In this document: in pieces, positions 8,310 to 16,058 of the stretch
Layout of the letters: each line of letters opens with the position of its first letter
Position numbering within the stretch: the stretch's first letter is position 1
NCBI RefSeq assembly: GCF_900115715.1
Contig: NZ_FOXM01000026.1
Span: 1-33,103 of the forward strand
Length of the DNA stretch: 33,103 nucleotides
From: Geopseudomonas sagittaria
GTDB lineage: Bacteria > Pseudomonadota > Gammaproteobacteria > Pseudomonadales > Pseudomonadaceae
Reading direction: 5' to 3'
Notes under the pieces: generated by a model
The model's input: only the letters and a program-made list of their open reading frames with translations
Databases searched by the model: none
What the model was told of the DNA's origin: nothing
Translations under genes and position numbers: made by a program

Positions 8310-9176
8310 TCACTCCTTCACGTTCATGTATTCCCGCGCCCAGGTGATGTAGTCGTCGGGGTTGGTGTACTTGGTCACCAGCTCCGAGGCGCTGAGGCCG
8401 TTGCCGGCGGCGATGCCGCGCTGCTCGCGCAGGCTGTCGTAGGTGGCCTTGATCGCCGCGAAGTAGGCGCCGTGGCCGTCGACCACGATGCGTACGCCCA
8501 GCTCGGCCAGGCGGCAGTCGTCGCGTAGCTCCGGGTTGCCGTAGGTGACCAGCATCAGCGGGATGTGCAGGTCTTCGGCGATGGCCTTGAGGTGCTCGCA
8601 GTCCTGCACACCGACCAGGCAGATACCGTCGGCACCGGCAGCCTGGTAGGCCTGGGTGCGGTGGATCACTTCCTCCAGCGGCTGCACGCCGGCGTGGGTG
8701 CGGGCGATGATCGCCATCGCCGCATCGTCGCGTACCGACAGGGCGGCGCGCAGTTTGCCGACGCCTTCCTCGACGCCGATCAGGTCGTAGGACTTGCGGC
8801 CGAACTGGGCCGGCAGCAGGGTGTCCTCGAGGGTCAGCGCGGCGACCCCGGCGCGCTCCAGCTCGATGACGGTACGCATGGCGTTGTGCGCGTTGCCGTA
8901 GCCGTGGTCGGCGTCGGCGATCACCGGCAGGCGGGCGACGCGGCCGATGCGGGTGGCCTGCTCGGCGAATTCGCTGAGGGTGATCAGCGCGATGTCCGGC
9001 GCGGCGAGCACCTGCAGCGAGGCGACCGAGCCGCCGAGGATGCCGACCTCGAAGCCGAGGTCGGCGGCGATGCGCGCGGACAGCGGATCGAACACCGAGG
9101 CGGTGTGGTAGCAGGCGGGGCTGGCGAGCAGGGCACGGAAGGCTTCGCGCAGTTGGTGATGACAGGCTCTTTGCAT
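8310..9176 (-). CDS. Oxaloacetate decarboxylase (isocitrate lyase/PEP mutase superfamily)
   Basis: A 288-residue protein matching the PA4872-type oxaloacetate decarboxylase of Pseudomonas in length and motifs: FDPLSARIA near residue 30, the metal site [11 protein letters not shown] (D88, D90) at 85-95, LEDTLLP at 117-122, ARTHAG at 158-163 and VVDGHGAYF with H235, a residue known to mark oxaloacetate decarboxylases in this superfamily. The enzyme converts oxaloacetate to pyruvate and CO2 with Mg2+ in the cytoplasm. ATG 9176 is selected over upstream starts because AGGAAAAAC lies 5-13 bases before it and the family's N-terminus begins here. It is convergent with the hydrolase gene and divergent from the glutathione transferase gene. 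Confidence 0.85.
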   Translation of the reverse strand: MQRACHHQLREAFRALLASPACYHTASVFDPLSARIAADLGFEVGILGGSVASLQVLAAPDIALITLSEFAEQATRIGRVARLPVIADADHGYGNAHNAMRTVIELERAGVAALTLEDTLLPAQFGRKSYDLIGVEEGVGKLRAALSVRDDAAMAIIARTHAGVQPLEEVIHRTQAYQAAGADGICLVGVQDCEHLKAIAEDLHIPLMLVTYGNPELRDDCRLAELGVRIVVDGHGAYFAAIKATYDSLREQRGIAAGNGLSASELVTKYTNPDDYITWAREYMNVKE

Positions 9177-9512
9177 GATGTTTTTCCTGTATGTCTTCGT
9201 CTTGTCTTTTATCTCTCGATTGTTGCAAAAGCTGTACCCAAAAGTCGTATTGCGCCATTGACTGGCATTTGGGCCGTTTATTTGCGGGTGGAGTGGCGAA
9301 ATGACGCCGCTACCCGGGTGCTGGTGGCGGAAATCCGCCGTGGATGCCCCCGTGCTGAGCAGGCCTGGGTAGTTGCTCTGCGCCATCGACTCGTGTCCGC
9401 GGTCAGCAGCGATCCGGAGCGATTCAGCTACCCTTTAGGGCTGTGCAAGAACACCTTGGCGGTCTGGAAATCACATCAGGTCGCGCTTCAGCTTTGCCCG
9501 AGGAGGAACGAT
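9177..9512. other. Divergent intergenic region (336 bases)
   Basis: It separates the divergent decarboxylase and glutathione transferase genes and must hold both promoters. The 80 bases next to the decarboxylase start are AT-rich, which fits a promoter there. The only clear symmetric element is a small palindrome GGCGGA-AA-TCCGCC at 9326-9339. I see no further gene. Confidence 0.5.
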
Positions 9513-10121
9513 ATGAAGCTCTACTACACCCCCGGCGCCTGCTCGCTGGCGCCACACATCGTGCTGTGCGAACTGGGCCTGCCCCATGAACTGGTCAAGG
9601 TGGACCTGAAGACCCACACCATCGAGGGCGGTGGCGACTTCTACGCCATCAACCCCAAGGGCTACGTGCCGTGCCTGGAGCTGGAGTACGACCAGGTGCT
9701 CACCGAGGACGCGGTCATCCTGCAGTACCTGGCCGAACTCAAGGGTGACGTCGGCCTGCTGCCGCCGGTCGGCAGCATGGAGCGCTGGCGCGTGCTGGAG
9801 TGGCTCAACTTCATCAGCAGCGAACTGCACAAGGGCCTGGGCACGCTGTTCAACCCGGCGGTGACTCCCGAGTGGCGGAGCGCCGTCCTCGAGCGGGTCG
9901 CCCTGCGCCTGGGCCTGGTCAACCAGGCCCTGAAGGGCAATGCCTTCCTGTGCGGTCGCCATTTCACCATTGCCGACGCCTACCTGTTCACCATCGTCAG
10001 CTGGACCGGCTTCATGAAGATCGACCTGGCGCCCTGGCCGGAGCTGGCGGCCTACCAGCTGCGGATGGCCGAGCGCCCGTCGGTGCAGCAGGCGATGCGC
10101 GAGGAGGGGCTGCTCAAGTAG
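9513..10121 (+). CDS. gstA: Glutathione S-transferase, beta class
   Basis: A 202-residue protein beginning MKLYYTPGACSLAPHI, the hallmark of bacterial beta-class glutathione transferases, with the active-site Cys at position 10. The thioredoxin-like N-terminal domain (1-80) includes NPKGYVPCLEL (cis-Pro loop) and EDAVILQYL (Glu-Ser/Asp-Ala glutathione-binding turn). The C-terminal helical domain (87-202) has the N-capping motif FTIADAYLF. It conjugates or reduces electrophiles with glutathione in the cytoplasm. A perfect AGGAGGAACG site precedes ATG 9513. A strong bidirectional terminator follows. Confidence 0.88.
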   Translation: MKLYYTPGACSLAPHIVLCELGLPHELVKVDLKTHTIEGGGDFYAINPKGYVPCLELEYDQVLTEDAVILQYLAELKGDVGLLPPVGSMERWRVLEWLNFISSELHKGLGTLFNPAVTPEWRSAVLERVALRLGLVNQALKGNAFLCGRHFTIADAYLFTIVSWTGFMKIDLAPWPELAAYQLRMAERPSVQQAMREEGLLK

Positions 10122-10135
10122 CGCTGCGCGTGAAT

Positions 10136-10167
10136 GCAAAAGGGGCGCCGAATGGCGCCCCTTTTGC
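10136..10167. terminator. Bidirectional terminator shared by gst and porin genes
   Basis: Perfect 14-base stem GCAAAAGGGGCGCC / GGCGCCCCTTTTGC with a GAAT loop (10150-10153). The A-run on the left and T-run on the right make it a rho-independent terminator in both directions, serving the convergent genes. Confidence 0.9.
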
Positions 10168-10186
10168 TGTCGGCCGGGAAAGCGGC

Positions 10187-10930
10187 TTACAGGGTCTTGG
10201 ACACGGAAACCACGAAGTTGGCGTCGCAGTAGTCGTCCTTGCCGATGAAGTTGCTGCACTCGTCGTCGCTGAGACTGGTGTCGGTGTAGGTCAGGCCGAA
10301 GTCCAGGCCGGCGAGGGTCTTGGTCAGGCCGATCGACCAGTCGTTGTAGCTGTCCTCGTCGTTACCGCTGTTGCTGAAGAAGGTCGGGTCCTTGAAGTCG
10401 TAGTTGCCGTACTGCAGGGCCAGGCCGATCTCGTAGGGCAGGGTGTACTCGTAGCCGATGTAGGAATACAGGGTGGTGTTGTCATCGGCGAAGTCGTCGG
10501 AGTAGGCGGCGCCGACCTTGAAACCGTAGGCGGTCAGGCTGCCGTAGTACTCGCTGTAGTTGAGGGAGCTGTTGCCCGGATAGTCGTACTTGATCCAGCC
10601 CAGGTCGTAGGAAACGTTCTCGGTGATGTCGTTGCCGAAGCCGAGGTAGTAGTCGAACTCCACATTGCCATCGACGGAGTCGCCGAAGTCGACGTTGGAA
10701 GCCCAGGTACCGACGTACAGACCGCTCTCGTGGGCCACGTCCAGGCCGCCCTGGATGGCGCCATTGCCCTGGGTCTGGGAGATGCCGCGGAACATGTAGT
10801 CCGAGGCCAGGCCGACGTTCATGCTGACGTCGAAGTCGCCAACGGGGCTGTTGACGGTTTCGGCGACGGCGAAGCTGCTGGCGGTCACGGCGCTGGCGGC
10901 GGCGATGGCGAGGGTCAGTTTCTTGAGCAT
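10187..10930 (-). CDS. TorF-family putative porin (TIGR02001 type)
   Basis: A 247-residue outer-membrane protein. Residues 1-23 are a Sec signal peptide (LKKLTLAIAAASAV.. AVA|ET). The mature part starts with VSMNVGLASDYMFRGISQT, the family signature, and continues as repeated amphipathic strands rich in Tyr, Asp and Asn, ending in a C-terminal SVSKTL strand. Two cysteines late in the chain (ECSNF and YCDAN) could form a disulfide in a loop. Family members are predicted small beta-barrel porins, and some lie next to glnK-amtB and respond to nitrogen limitation. A -24/-12 element about 90-100 bases upstream agrees with such control. Substrate is unknown. Confidence 0.85.
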   Translation of the reverse strand: MLKKLTLAIAAASAVTASSFAVAETVNSPVGDFDVSMNVGLASDYMFRGISQTQGNGAIQGGLDVAHESGLYVGTWASNVDFGDSVDGNVEFDYYLGFGNDITENVSYDLGWIKYDYPGNSSLNYSEYYGSLTAYGFKVGAAYSDDFADDNTTLYSYIGYEYTLPYEIGLALQYGNYDFKDPTFFSNSGNDEDSYNDWSIGLTKTLAGLDFGLTYTDTSLSDDECSNFIGKDDYCDANFVVSVSKTL

Positions 10931-11014
10931 GGTGTGTGTCCCTAATGGTGGAGCCGAGTGTTCATTTCCCCGGCTTGTAAGTCGGTGACAGCTTTGGAAT
11001 AAGCTGATTGGGCT

Positions 11015-11032
11015 TATGCATTTGCCTTGCCA
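11015..11032 (-). promoter_or_regulatory. Sigma-54 type promoter for the porin gene
   Basis: On the - strand the sequence reads TGGCAAG-GCAA-ATGCATA, with GG and GC exactly ten bases apart. It matches the -24 element well and the -12 element with one change (A for the first T). Transcription would begin near 11006, giving a leader of about 75 bases to the porin ATG at 10930. Confidence 0.55.
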
Positions 11033-11225
11033 ACTTCAAAAAACCATTTAGAAACAATTACTTGCCGTTTGTTGTGGATATTTTTAAGTGTTCGAGGGAT
11101 CTAGCGGAGACCGTGCTTATGCACTGTCATGGGGCGTGCTTGCCGCGAAGAGGCATCGCGGCGGGGCTGTGTGCCGCCGCGAGGTGGGGAACTTTCTGGG
11201 CAGGTGCAGACCCGCCGTTGACGGC

Positions 11226-11255
11226 GGGGCGGGGCGGGGCGGGGCGGGGCGGGGC
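11226..11255 (+). repeat. (GGGGC)6 microsatellite, potential G-quadruplex
   Basis: Six uninterrupted GGGGC units, flanked by degenerate GGC units. It lies 16 bases beyond the stop codon of the response regulator gene, so the transcript of that gene would carry (GCCCC)6. The plus strand could fold into a G-quadruplex. The rest of the 10931-11271 gap contains an AT-rich stretch (about 11030-11095) and no gene. Confidence 0.9.
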
Positions 11256-11271
11256 GGCGTCGGCTGGCGAC

Positions 11272-12186
11272 TCAGGCGCTCAGGCGTTCGCGCAGGCGCC
11301 CCAGCATGCCCATCAGGTTGCCGACCTTGTTGCGCTCGCGGTCTTCCTTCGGCGCCTCCGCCAGGCGGGTCATCACCTGTGGCGGTTGGGCGCGCCAGGC
11401 CTGGGCCTGACGGGCGGCGGCGCTCAGGCCCTTCTCGAACAGGCCCGGGCGGATCGGCTTGGGCAGGTAGCGGAAGATCTGCGCCTCGTTGATCAGGCGC
11501 AGCAGGGCCTGGGTGTCCTGGAACGGGGTGACCACCAGGCTGAGCAGCTGCGGGTGGGCTTGGGCCAGGGTCTTGAGCAGCGGCGCGGTTTCCTCGCCGG
11601 CCAGGCGCAGGTCGCTGATCAGCAGGTCGACCGTTTCCGCATTCAGCTGCTGCAGGGCTTCGGACAGGTTGCGCGCGCGCAGCAGGCGATGGCCGCCGGC
11701 GGTGCAGAAGCTGTCGACCGTGGACAGGGTTTGCGCATCGTCATCGAGCAGCAGGATGTTCAGGCCGACGTCGAGGGTGGCCGCTTCCGGCAGGCCGGGT
11801 GCCGGCATCTGCCGCGTGGCGATTTCCGCCGCCTGGCGCAGGGTGAAGGCCATCTCCTGCTGGTCCCACGGCTTGGTCAGGTAGCGGAAGATGCCGCCGT
11901 TGTTGAGCGCATCGACCGCGGCGTCCAGATCGGAGTAGCCGGTGAGCAGGATGCGCAGGCTGTGCGGGGCGATCTCGCTGGCCTGGGCGAGAAACTCCGC
12001 GCCGCTCATCTGCGGCATGCGCTGGTCGCTGACGATGATCTGCACCGGCTCGCTCTTCAGGCGCTCCAGCGCACGCCGCGGGTCGCTTTCGGTGAGCACG
12101 TCGTACTGGCGGCGGAACTGCATGGCCAGGCTGCGCAGGATGCGTTCTTCGTCGTCGACGAAGAGGATGCGGGTCGGGGCGTTCAT
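11272..12186 (-). CDS. Response regulator with two receiver domains
   Basis: A 304-residue protein with two CheY-like domains and no recognised output domain. REC1 (about 5-125) has DD at 11-12 and phospho-acceptor D54 in IIVSDQRMP, then LLTGYSD and YLTKPW. REC2 (about 141-262) has LLLDDD at 146-150, D192 in LLISDLRL, and YLPKP. The first part strongly resembles the receiver of RpfG/HD-GYP type regulators (DQRMPQMSG, LTGYSD, RYLTKPWD). The C-terminal 40 residues are basic and may be an interaction tail. ATG 12186 is preferred over GTG 12195 because AGGAGAG is 7-8 bases before it; it lies directly after the kinase stop, so the two are translationally coupled. Without a DNA-binding or enzymatic domain it probably acts by protein contact. 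Confidence 0.85.
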   Translation of the reverse strand: MNAPTRILFVDDEERILRSLAMQFRRQYDVLTESDPRRALERLKSEPVQIIVSDQRMPQMSGAEFLAQASEIAPHSLRILLTGYSDLDAAVDALNNGGIFRYLTKPWDQQEMAFTLRQAAEIATRQMPAPGLPEAATLDVGLNILLLDDDAQTLSTVDSFCTAGGHRLLRARNLSEALQQLNAETVDLLISDLRLAGEETAPLLKTLAQAHPQLLSLVVTPFQDTQALLRLINEAQIFRYLPKPIRPGLFEKGLSAAARQAQAWRAQPPQVMTRLAEAPKEDRERNKVGNLMGMLGRLRERLSA

Positions 12187-12187
12187 G

Positions 12188-13492
12188 TCAGGCACTCTCC
12201 TGAAGGTGGGGCGCTTGCGGGCGCGGCAGCCGGATCAGGAAGCGTGTGCCTCGCCCCGGCTCGGAGGCGACGCGAATGCTGCCGCCATGGTCCTGGATGA
12301 TCTTGAAGCTGATCGACAGGCCGAGGCCGGTGCCCTGGCCGACCGGCTTGGTGGTGAAGAAGGGGTCGAAGATCTTCGCCAGCACCTCGGGCGGCATGCC
12401 CTTGCCGCTGTCCTGCACGGAGATCAGCACGGCGCCGTCGTCGGCCCAGGTCTTCACCAGGATGCGGCCGAAGCCCTCCATGGCCTGGGCGGCGTTGTTG
12501 AACAGGTTGAGCAGCACCTGGTTGATCTGCGACGGTGCGCAGGGAATGCGCGGCAGATCGCCGAGCTGGGAGATGACCTCGGCCTTGTCCTTGATGTTGT
12601 TGCGGGCGATCACCAGGGCGCTGCGCACGCAGTCGTTGAGGTCGATGTCCTCGCTCATCGCGCGGTCGAGGCGGGCGAAGTTCTTCAGGCCGACGACCAG
12701 CTCGCCGATCTGCTCGAGGCCGTACAGGGTGTCGCCGAACAGTTGCTGCAGGTCTTCCTTGAGCAGTTCCGGCGCGGCCTGTTCGCGGGCCTCGATGGCC
12801 TCGCCGAGCGCGGCGCTCAGGCGCGCCTCGTCGCAGTCCGGAGCATGCAGGCAGTCGAGCAGGGTGCCGTGGGTGTCGGCCAGCTGCAGCAGCGGCTGCT
12901 TGAGCTCGCGCAGCAGTTGCACGTTGTTCTTCACGTAGCCCAGCGGGGTGTTCAGTTCGTGGGCGACGCCGGCGACCATCTGGCCCAGCGAGGCCATCTT
13001 TTCCGACTGCACCAGCTGGGCCTGGGACTCCTTGAGATCGACCAGGGTCTTGCGCAGCACCGCGTTGCGCTGGGCGATGCGCTGCTCCATGGCCTTGAGC
13101 AGGTCGAGCACGGTGCCCAGGCCCCGGTAGCAGCCCTGGGCGTCGACCAGGATGAACTCCTCGGTGATGGGGTAGTGCAGCTGCGAGGTGACGGTGTGGG
13201 CGGCCTCCTCCAGGCTGGTTTCCAGGCTGACCACCAGCGGCGCGGCGTTCATCACCTCGCCCACCGGCTTGCGTCCGTGCAGGTCGCGGCCGAAGCGCAT
13301 CATGAAGATGTCCTGCAGGGTATAGCGGCTGATCAGGCCCAGCGGACGGCCAGCGCCGTCGACCACCGGCAGCGACAGGAAGGCCTTGCACTCGGGGGTG
13401 AGCAGGCGGTCGGCGACATCGGCGATGCTGGTGTCCGCCTCCAGCGGCGGCATGGGCTTGAGCAGGTGCGTCAGCGCGCTAGTGGTGGTCAT
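12188..13492 (-). CDS. Soluble sensor histidine kinase with N-terminal CBS-domain pair
   Basis: A 434-residue kinase lacking membrane segments. Residues 8-135 form two CBS repeats (ECKAFLSLPVVDGAGRPLGLISRYTLQDI and a second with FILVDAQGCYRGLGTVLDLL), modules that often bind adenine nucleotides. A coiled-coil linker (136-165) leads to the dimerisation/phosphoacceptor domain with VAHELNTPLGYVKNN (H178). The ATPase domain has the N box (INQVLLNLFNNAAQAM), G1 (DSGKGMP), F box (FDPFFTTKPVGQG) and G2 (GTGLGLSIS). It should phosphorylate its coupled double-receiver partner encoded just downstream. The CBS input suggests it senses a cytoplasmic nucleotide or energy state; that is inference. Confidence 0.88.
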   Translation of the reverse strand: MTTTSALTHLLKPMPPLEADTSIADVADRLLTPECKAFLSLPVVDGAGRPLGLISRYTLQDIFMMRFGRDLHGRKPVGEVMNAAPLVVSLETSLEEAAHTVTSQLHYPITEEFILVDAQGCYRGLGTVLDLLKAMEQRIAQRNAVLRKTLVDLKESQAQLVQSEKMASLGQMVAGVAHELNTPLGYVKNNVQLLRELKQPLLQLADTHGTLLDCLHAPDCDEARLSAALGEAIEAREQAAPELLKEDLQQLFGDTLYGLEQIGELVVGLKNFARLDRAMSEDIDLNDCVRSALVIARNNIKDKAEVISQLGDLPRIPCAPSQINQVLLNLFNNAAQAMEGFGRILVKTWADDGAVLISVQDSGKGMPPEVLAKIFDPFFTTKPVGQGTGLGLSISFKIIQDHGGSIRVASEPGRGTRFLIRLPRPQAPHLQESA

Positions 13493-13685
13493 CGACGATT
13501 CCCAGGGTCCCTATCCAGAGCCGCCATTGGAACAGCGCAAGGTTGCGATGTTGTGACCGGCGTCCCGGTCGGTAGGCCATTTATCCGCCAGGCGCGTGCG
13601 CATGGGGCGGCGAATAACTTTCCCGCCGGCTCGCGGCATCGGCGAAAATGCCGGCGAATTTTCTTGGCTCCCACAGGACCTCTCC

Positions 13686-14234
13686 ATGAAAGACCAGCTG
13701 ATTGAGCTGATCACCCTGATCAGCTCGGGCTGCATGCGTGACGACGACATCGCGCGCATCGCCGACGAGGCCGCCCAGGCCTACGCCGATCCGCAGGCGT
13801 TCCTCGCCGCCAACCCGGACATCAACTACGACGACGACTTCCCGATCCCGCTCGGCGAGTGGGTGGTGGTCGGCAGCCTGCCGGATACCGTGCTGTTCTT
13901 GGGCGACAGCCCCAGCGAGCTGTTCCAGCAGATCCGCGACTCCTTCGGCCCCGGCGTGCCCTTCGTGCTGACCGCCAAGCAGCTGGCCAAGGCCGACCTG
14001 CTCAGCGCGCTGCGCCGCATCCAGGTGCAGCTCAGCGCGCTGTACCCGGAGAAGGGCGGCTACGTGCTGGTCGACTTCAGCGAGCCGCTGGACGACGAGC
14101 TGCAGTGCGTGCTGGTCTACACCGCGGACCTGCCGCGGGTGCTGGCGCTGGCGGTGGAGGTGGGCATCTACGCCGCGCCGGCCTACGAGAGCCTGCTGGC
14201 CGCAGCAGAGGCCGAGGACGAAGACGCCGAGTAA
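13686..14234 (+). CDS. Conserved acidic protein of unknown function
   Basis: A 182-residue acidic protein ending in a glutamate/aspartate-rich tail (AAEAEDEDAE). No signal peptide, membrane span or known motif is visible. Its alternating strands and helices (WVVVGSLPDTVLFLGDS, GGYVLVDFSEPL, LQCVLVYTADLPRVLALAVEVG) suggest a compact alpha/beta cytoplasmic protein. It is divergent from the kinase gene, with a 193-base gap between them. I do not recognise a family and offer no function. Confidence 0.7.
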   Translation: MKDQLIELITLISSGCMRDDDIARIADEAAQAYADPQAFLAANPDINYDDDFPIPLGEWVVVGSLPDTVLFLGDSPSELFQQIRDSFGPGVPFVLTAKQLAKADLLSALRRIQVQLSALYPEKGGYVLVDFSEPLDDELQCVLVYTADLPRVLALAVEVGIYAAPAYESLLAAAEAEDEDAE

Positions 14235-14247
14235 GCCTTCCCGGCCA

Positions 14248-14269
14248 AGCCGCCGGCATGCCGGCGGCT
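14248..14269 (+). terminator. Hairpin after the acidic-protein gene
   Basis: AGCCGCCGGC-AT-GCCGGCGGCT is a perfect 10-base palindrome 14 bases after the stop codon. The following bases contain scattered T but no strong T-run, so it may be a weak terminator. Confidence 0.5.
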
Positions 14270-14431
14270 GCCATCACTTCTTTATTGCCCCCGTTCCGCC
14301 CCGCCAATGCCCCTTTTCGGTCTGTCGTGCGCAAGCGTTGTGCACGCCGCGGGCTGCGCTGGCGGGCGTGCAGGCGTGAAATTTCCCCTGCCTTCGTAAA
14401 ACCCTTTTCAGATCAATGGCATGCCAAACAA

Positions 14432-14449
14432 TGGCATGCAACGTGCTTT
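14432..14449 (+). promoter_or_regulatory. Sigma-54 type promoter for the dmm operon
   Basis: The sequence TGGCATG-CAAC-GTGCTTT has GG and GC separated by exactly ten bases and is close to the -24/-12 consensus. Transcription would begin near 14461, leaving a leader of about 85 bases. The -24 half lies in the second of two direct repeats ATGGCATGC (14416-14424 and 14431-14439) spaced by 15 bases. Confidence 0.7.
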
Positions 14450-14543
14450 CCCTTTAGGAACTAAATGTTCTCTTGGGTAATTTTCTGCGGTGTGTGACGG
14501 CTTGCTGGCCGTCTGTTCCCGCCGAGGCATGGGAGGTCTGAAG

Positions 14544-15104
14544 ATGAGTGTCGAAGCTGCTGGAGTGATGCGCAGCAAGCCGGTGTACGCCGCGGTCCCG
14601 CCGCTCCCGGGTGCGGGGCGGCGCCTGCTGGTGACCCAGGACGCCAGCCTGGCAGAAGCGGCCGATCTGCATGGGCAACTGAGTGCCGACGGCCAGCCGC
14701 TGGAGCTGGCCAGCCTGCGTGGTGAAGCGGCGTGGACCGGCGGGCTGGCCAGCTGCGGCGCGTTCGATCGCCTCGAGGTGCGCCTGCTGAGCCTGTTGTC
14801 GTCGGCCCCGGTCGGCACCCGCCTGTACGTCTGCGGCGACGAGAGCTTCCTGTGGCGCATCTATCGTCTGGCGCGCAGCAGCGGCCTGCTGGCCGAGGAG
14901 ATCGAGCTGGTCAAGGTCGGCAGCTGCCGCGAGCTGTACTGCGTGCACTGCGCCACCCAGCAGAGCATCGGCGCCGAGAGCGCGGTGACCTGCCGCGGCT
15001 GCGGCGTGCATCTCATGGTGCGCGAGCATTTCTCCCGCCGCCTCGGCGCCTACATGGGCGTGTGCCTCGACCCGGACCAGCCGCACGGGGAGGGCCGGCC
15101 ATGA
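14544..15104 (+). CDS. dmmA: DmmA-like dimethylamine monooxygenase subunit (zinc ribbon)
   Basis: A 186-residue protein that I recognise as the DmmA family found in dimethylamine monooxygenase operons. The N-terminal 125 residues resemble a nucleotide-binding/flavodoxin-like core (PVGTRLYVCGDESFLWRIYRLARSSGL), while residues 130-160 form a C4 zinc ribbon: CVHC (C133, C136) and CRGC (C150, C153). It works in the cytoplasm with the reductase and DUF3445 proteins to demethylate dimethylamine to methylamine and formaldehyde. ATG 14544 follows GGGAGGTCTGAAG. Its stop overlaps the start of the reductase gene (ATGA), as expected for a tightly coupled complex. The subunit lettering in published operons varies and was recalled, not checked. 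Confidence 0.75.
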   Translation: MSVEAAGVMRSKPVYAAVPPLPGAGRRLLVTQDASLAEAADLHGQLSADGQPLELASLRGEAAWTGGLASCGAFDRLEVRLLSLLSSAPVGTRLYVCGDESFLWRIYRLARSSGLLAEEIELVKVGSCRELYCVHCATQQSIGAESAVTCRGCGVHLMVREHFSRRLGAYMGVCLDPDQPHGEGRP

Positions 15105-16045
15105 ACCGCTTGCTCGATGTGCGGGTGACGGCGGTGCGCCAGCTGACCCCGCTGGTGCGCGAATTCACCTTCGCGGCGGAGCAGGGCGAGCTGCCCGGCT
15201 TCTCCGCCGGCAGCCACGTGCTGGTGCACCTGCCGACGCCGCAGCGCAGCCTGCGCAACGCCTACTCGCTGCTCGGCGATCCGGCCGAACCGGCGCAGTA
15301 CCGCATCGCCGTGCGCCTGCAGGAGGATTCGCGCGGCGGTTCGCGTTACCTGCACGAACAGGTGCAGGAGGGCGACCGCCTGCAGCTGTCGCCGCCGGCC
15401 AACCTGTTCGCCCTGCACTCCCAGGCGCGCCATCACCTGCTGATCGCCGGCGGCATCGGCATCACCCCGTTCCTCGCCCAGGTCGCCGAGCTGGAGCGCC
15501 GCGGCGCCAGCTTCGCGCTGCACTACGCCTGCCGCGGCGGCCTGACCGACGCCTATCGCGGCGAGCTGGCCGCGCGGCTGGGCGAGCGTTTCCAGGCCTA
15601 CGACGCCAGCGCCGGCGAGCGCCTGGAGCTGGCTGCGCTGCTCGCCGCGCAGCCGCTCGGCACGCATGTCTACGTCTGCGGCCCGCAGCGGCTGATCGAC
15701 GGCGTGCGCGCGGCCGCCGCCAGCCTGGGCTGGCCGGCCGGCCGGGTGCACTGGGAAGCCTTCGTCGCCGCCGAACCGGGTGAGCCCTTCGTCGCCGTAC
15801 TGGCCAACAGCGGCCGGCGCATCGCGGTGCCGGCCGAGGCCAGTCTGCTCGAAGCGCTGGAAGCCGCGGGCGTGGAAGTGCCCAGCCTGTGCCGTGGCGG
15901 CGTCTGCGGCCAGTGCGCCACGCGCTACCTCGCCGGCGAGGTGGAGCACCGCGACGGTTTCCTCGCCGAAACCGAGCGCGCCGACCAGCTGATGCCCTGC
16001 GTTTCCCGCGGCCGTTGCGGCAGCGCCCTGTTGCTTGATCTGTAA
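15101..16045 (+). CDS. dmmB: Ferredoxin-NAD(P)H reductase subunit of dimethylamine monooxygenase (PDR/VanB type)
   Basis: A 314-residue electron-transfer protein in three modules: a flavin domain (1-105) with RNAYSL at 52-57, an NAD-binding domain (110-225) with GGIGITPF at 117-124 and YVCGP at 191-195, and a plant-type [2Fe-2S] ferredoxin (228-314) with C264, C269, C272 and C300 (CRGGVCGQC...C). Electrons pass from NAD(P)H to flavin to the iron-sulfur cluster and to the terminal oxygenase. The ATG overlaps the dmmA-like stop by four bases. The next gene starts 13 bases downstream. The class (phthalate dioxygenase reductase-like) is sure; the assignment to dimethylamine oxidation depends on neighbours. 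Confidence 0.82.
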   Translation: MNRLLDVRVTAVRQLTPLVREFTFAAEQGELPGFSAGSHVLVHLPTPQRSLRNAYSLLGDPAEPAQYRIAVRLQEDSRGGSRYLHEQVQEGDRLQLSPPANLFALHSQARHHLLIAGGIGITPFLAQVAELERRGASFALHYACRGGLTDAYRGELAARLGERFQAYDASAGERLELAALLAAQPLGTHVYVCGPQRLIDGVRAAAASLGWPAGRVHWEAFVAAEPGEPFVAVLANSGRRIAVPAEASLLEALEAAGVEVPSLCRGGVCGQCATRYLAGEVEHRDGFLAETERADQLMPCVSRGRCGSALLLDL

Positions 16046-16058
16046 GGAGTAGTCCGTC

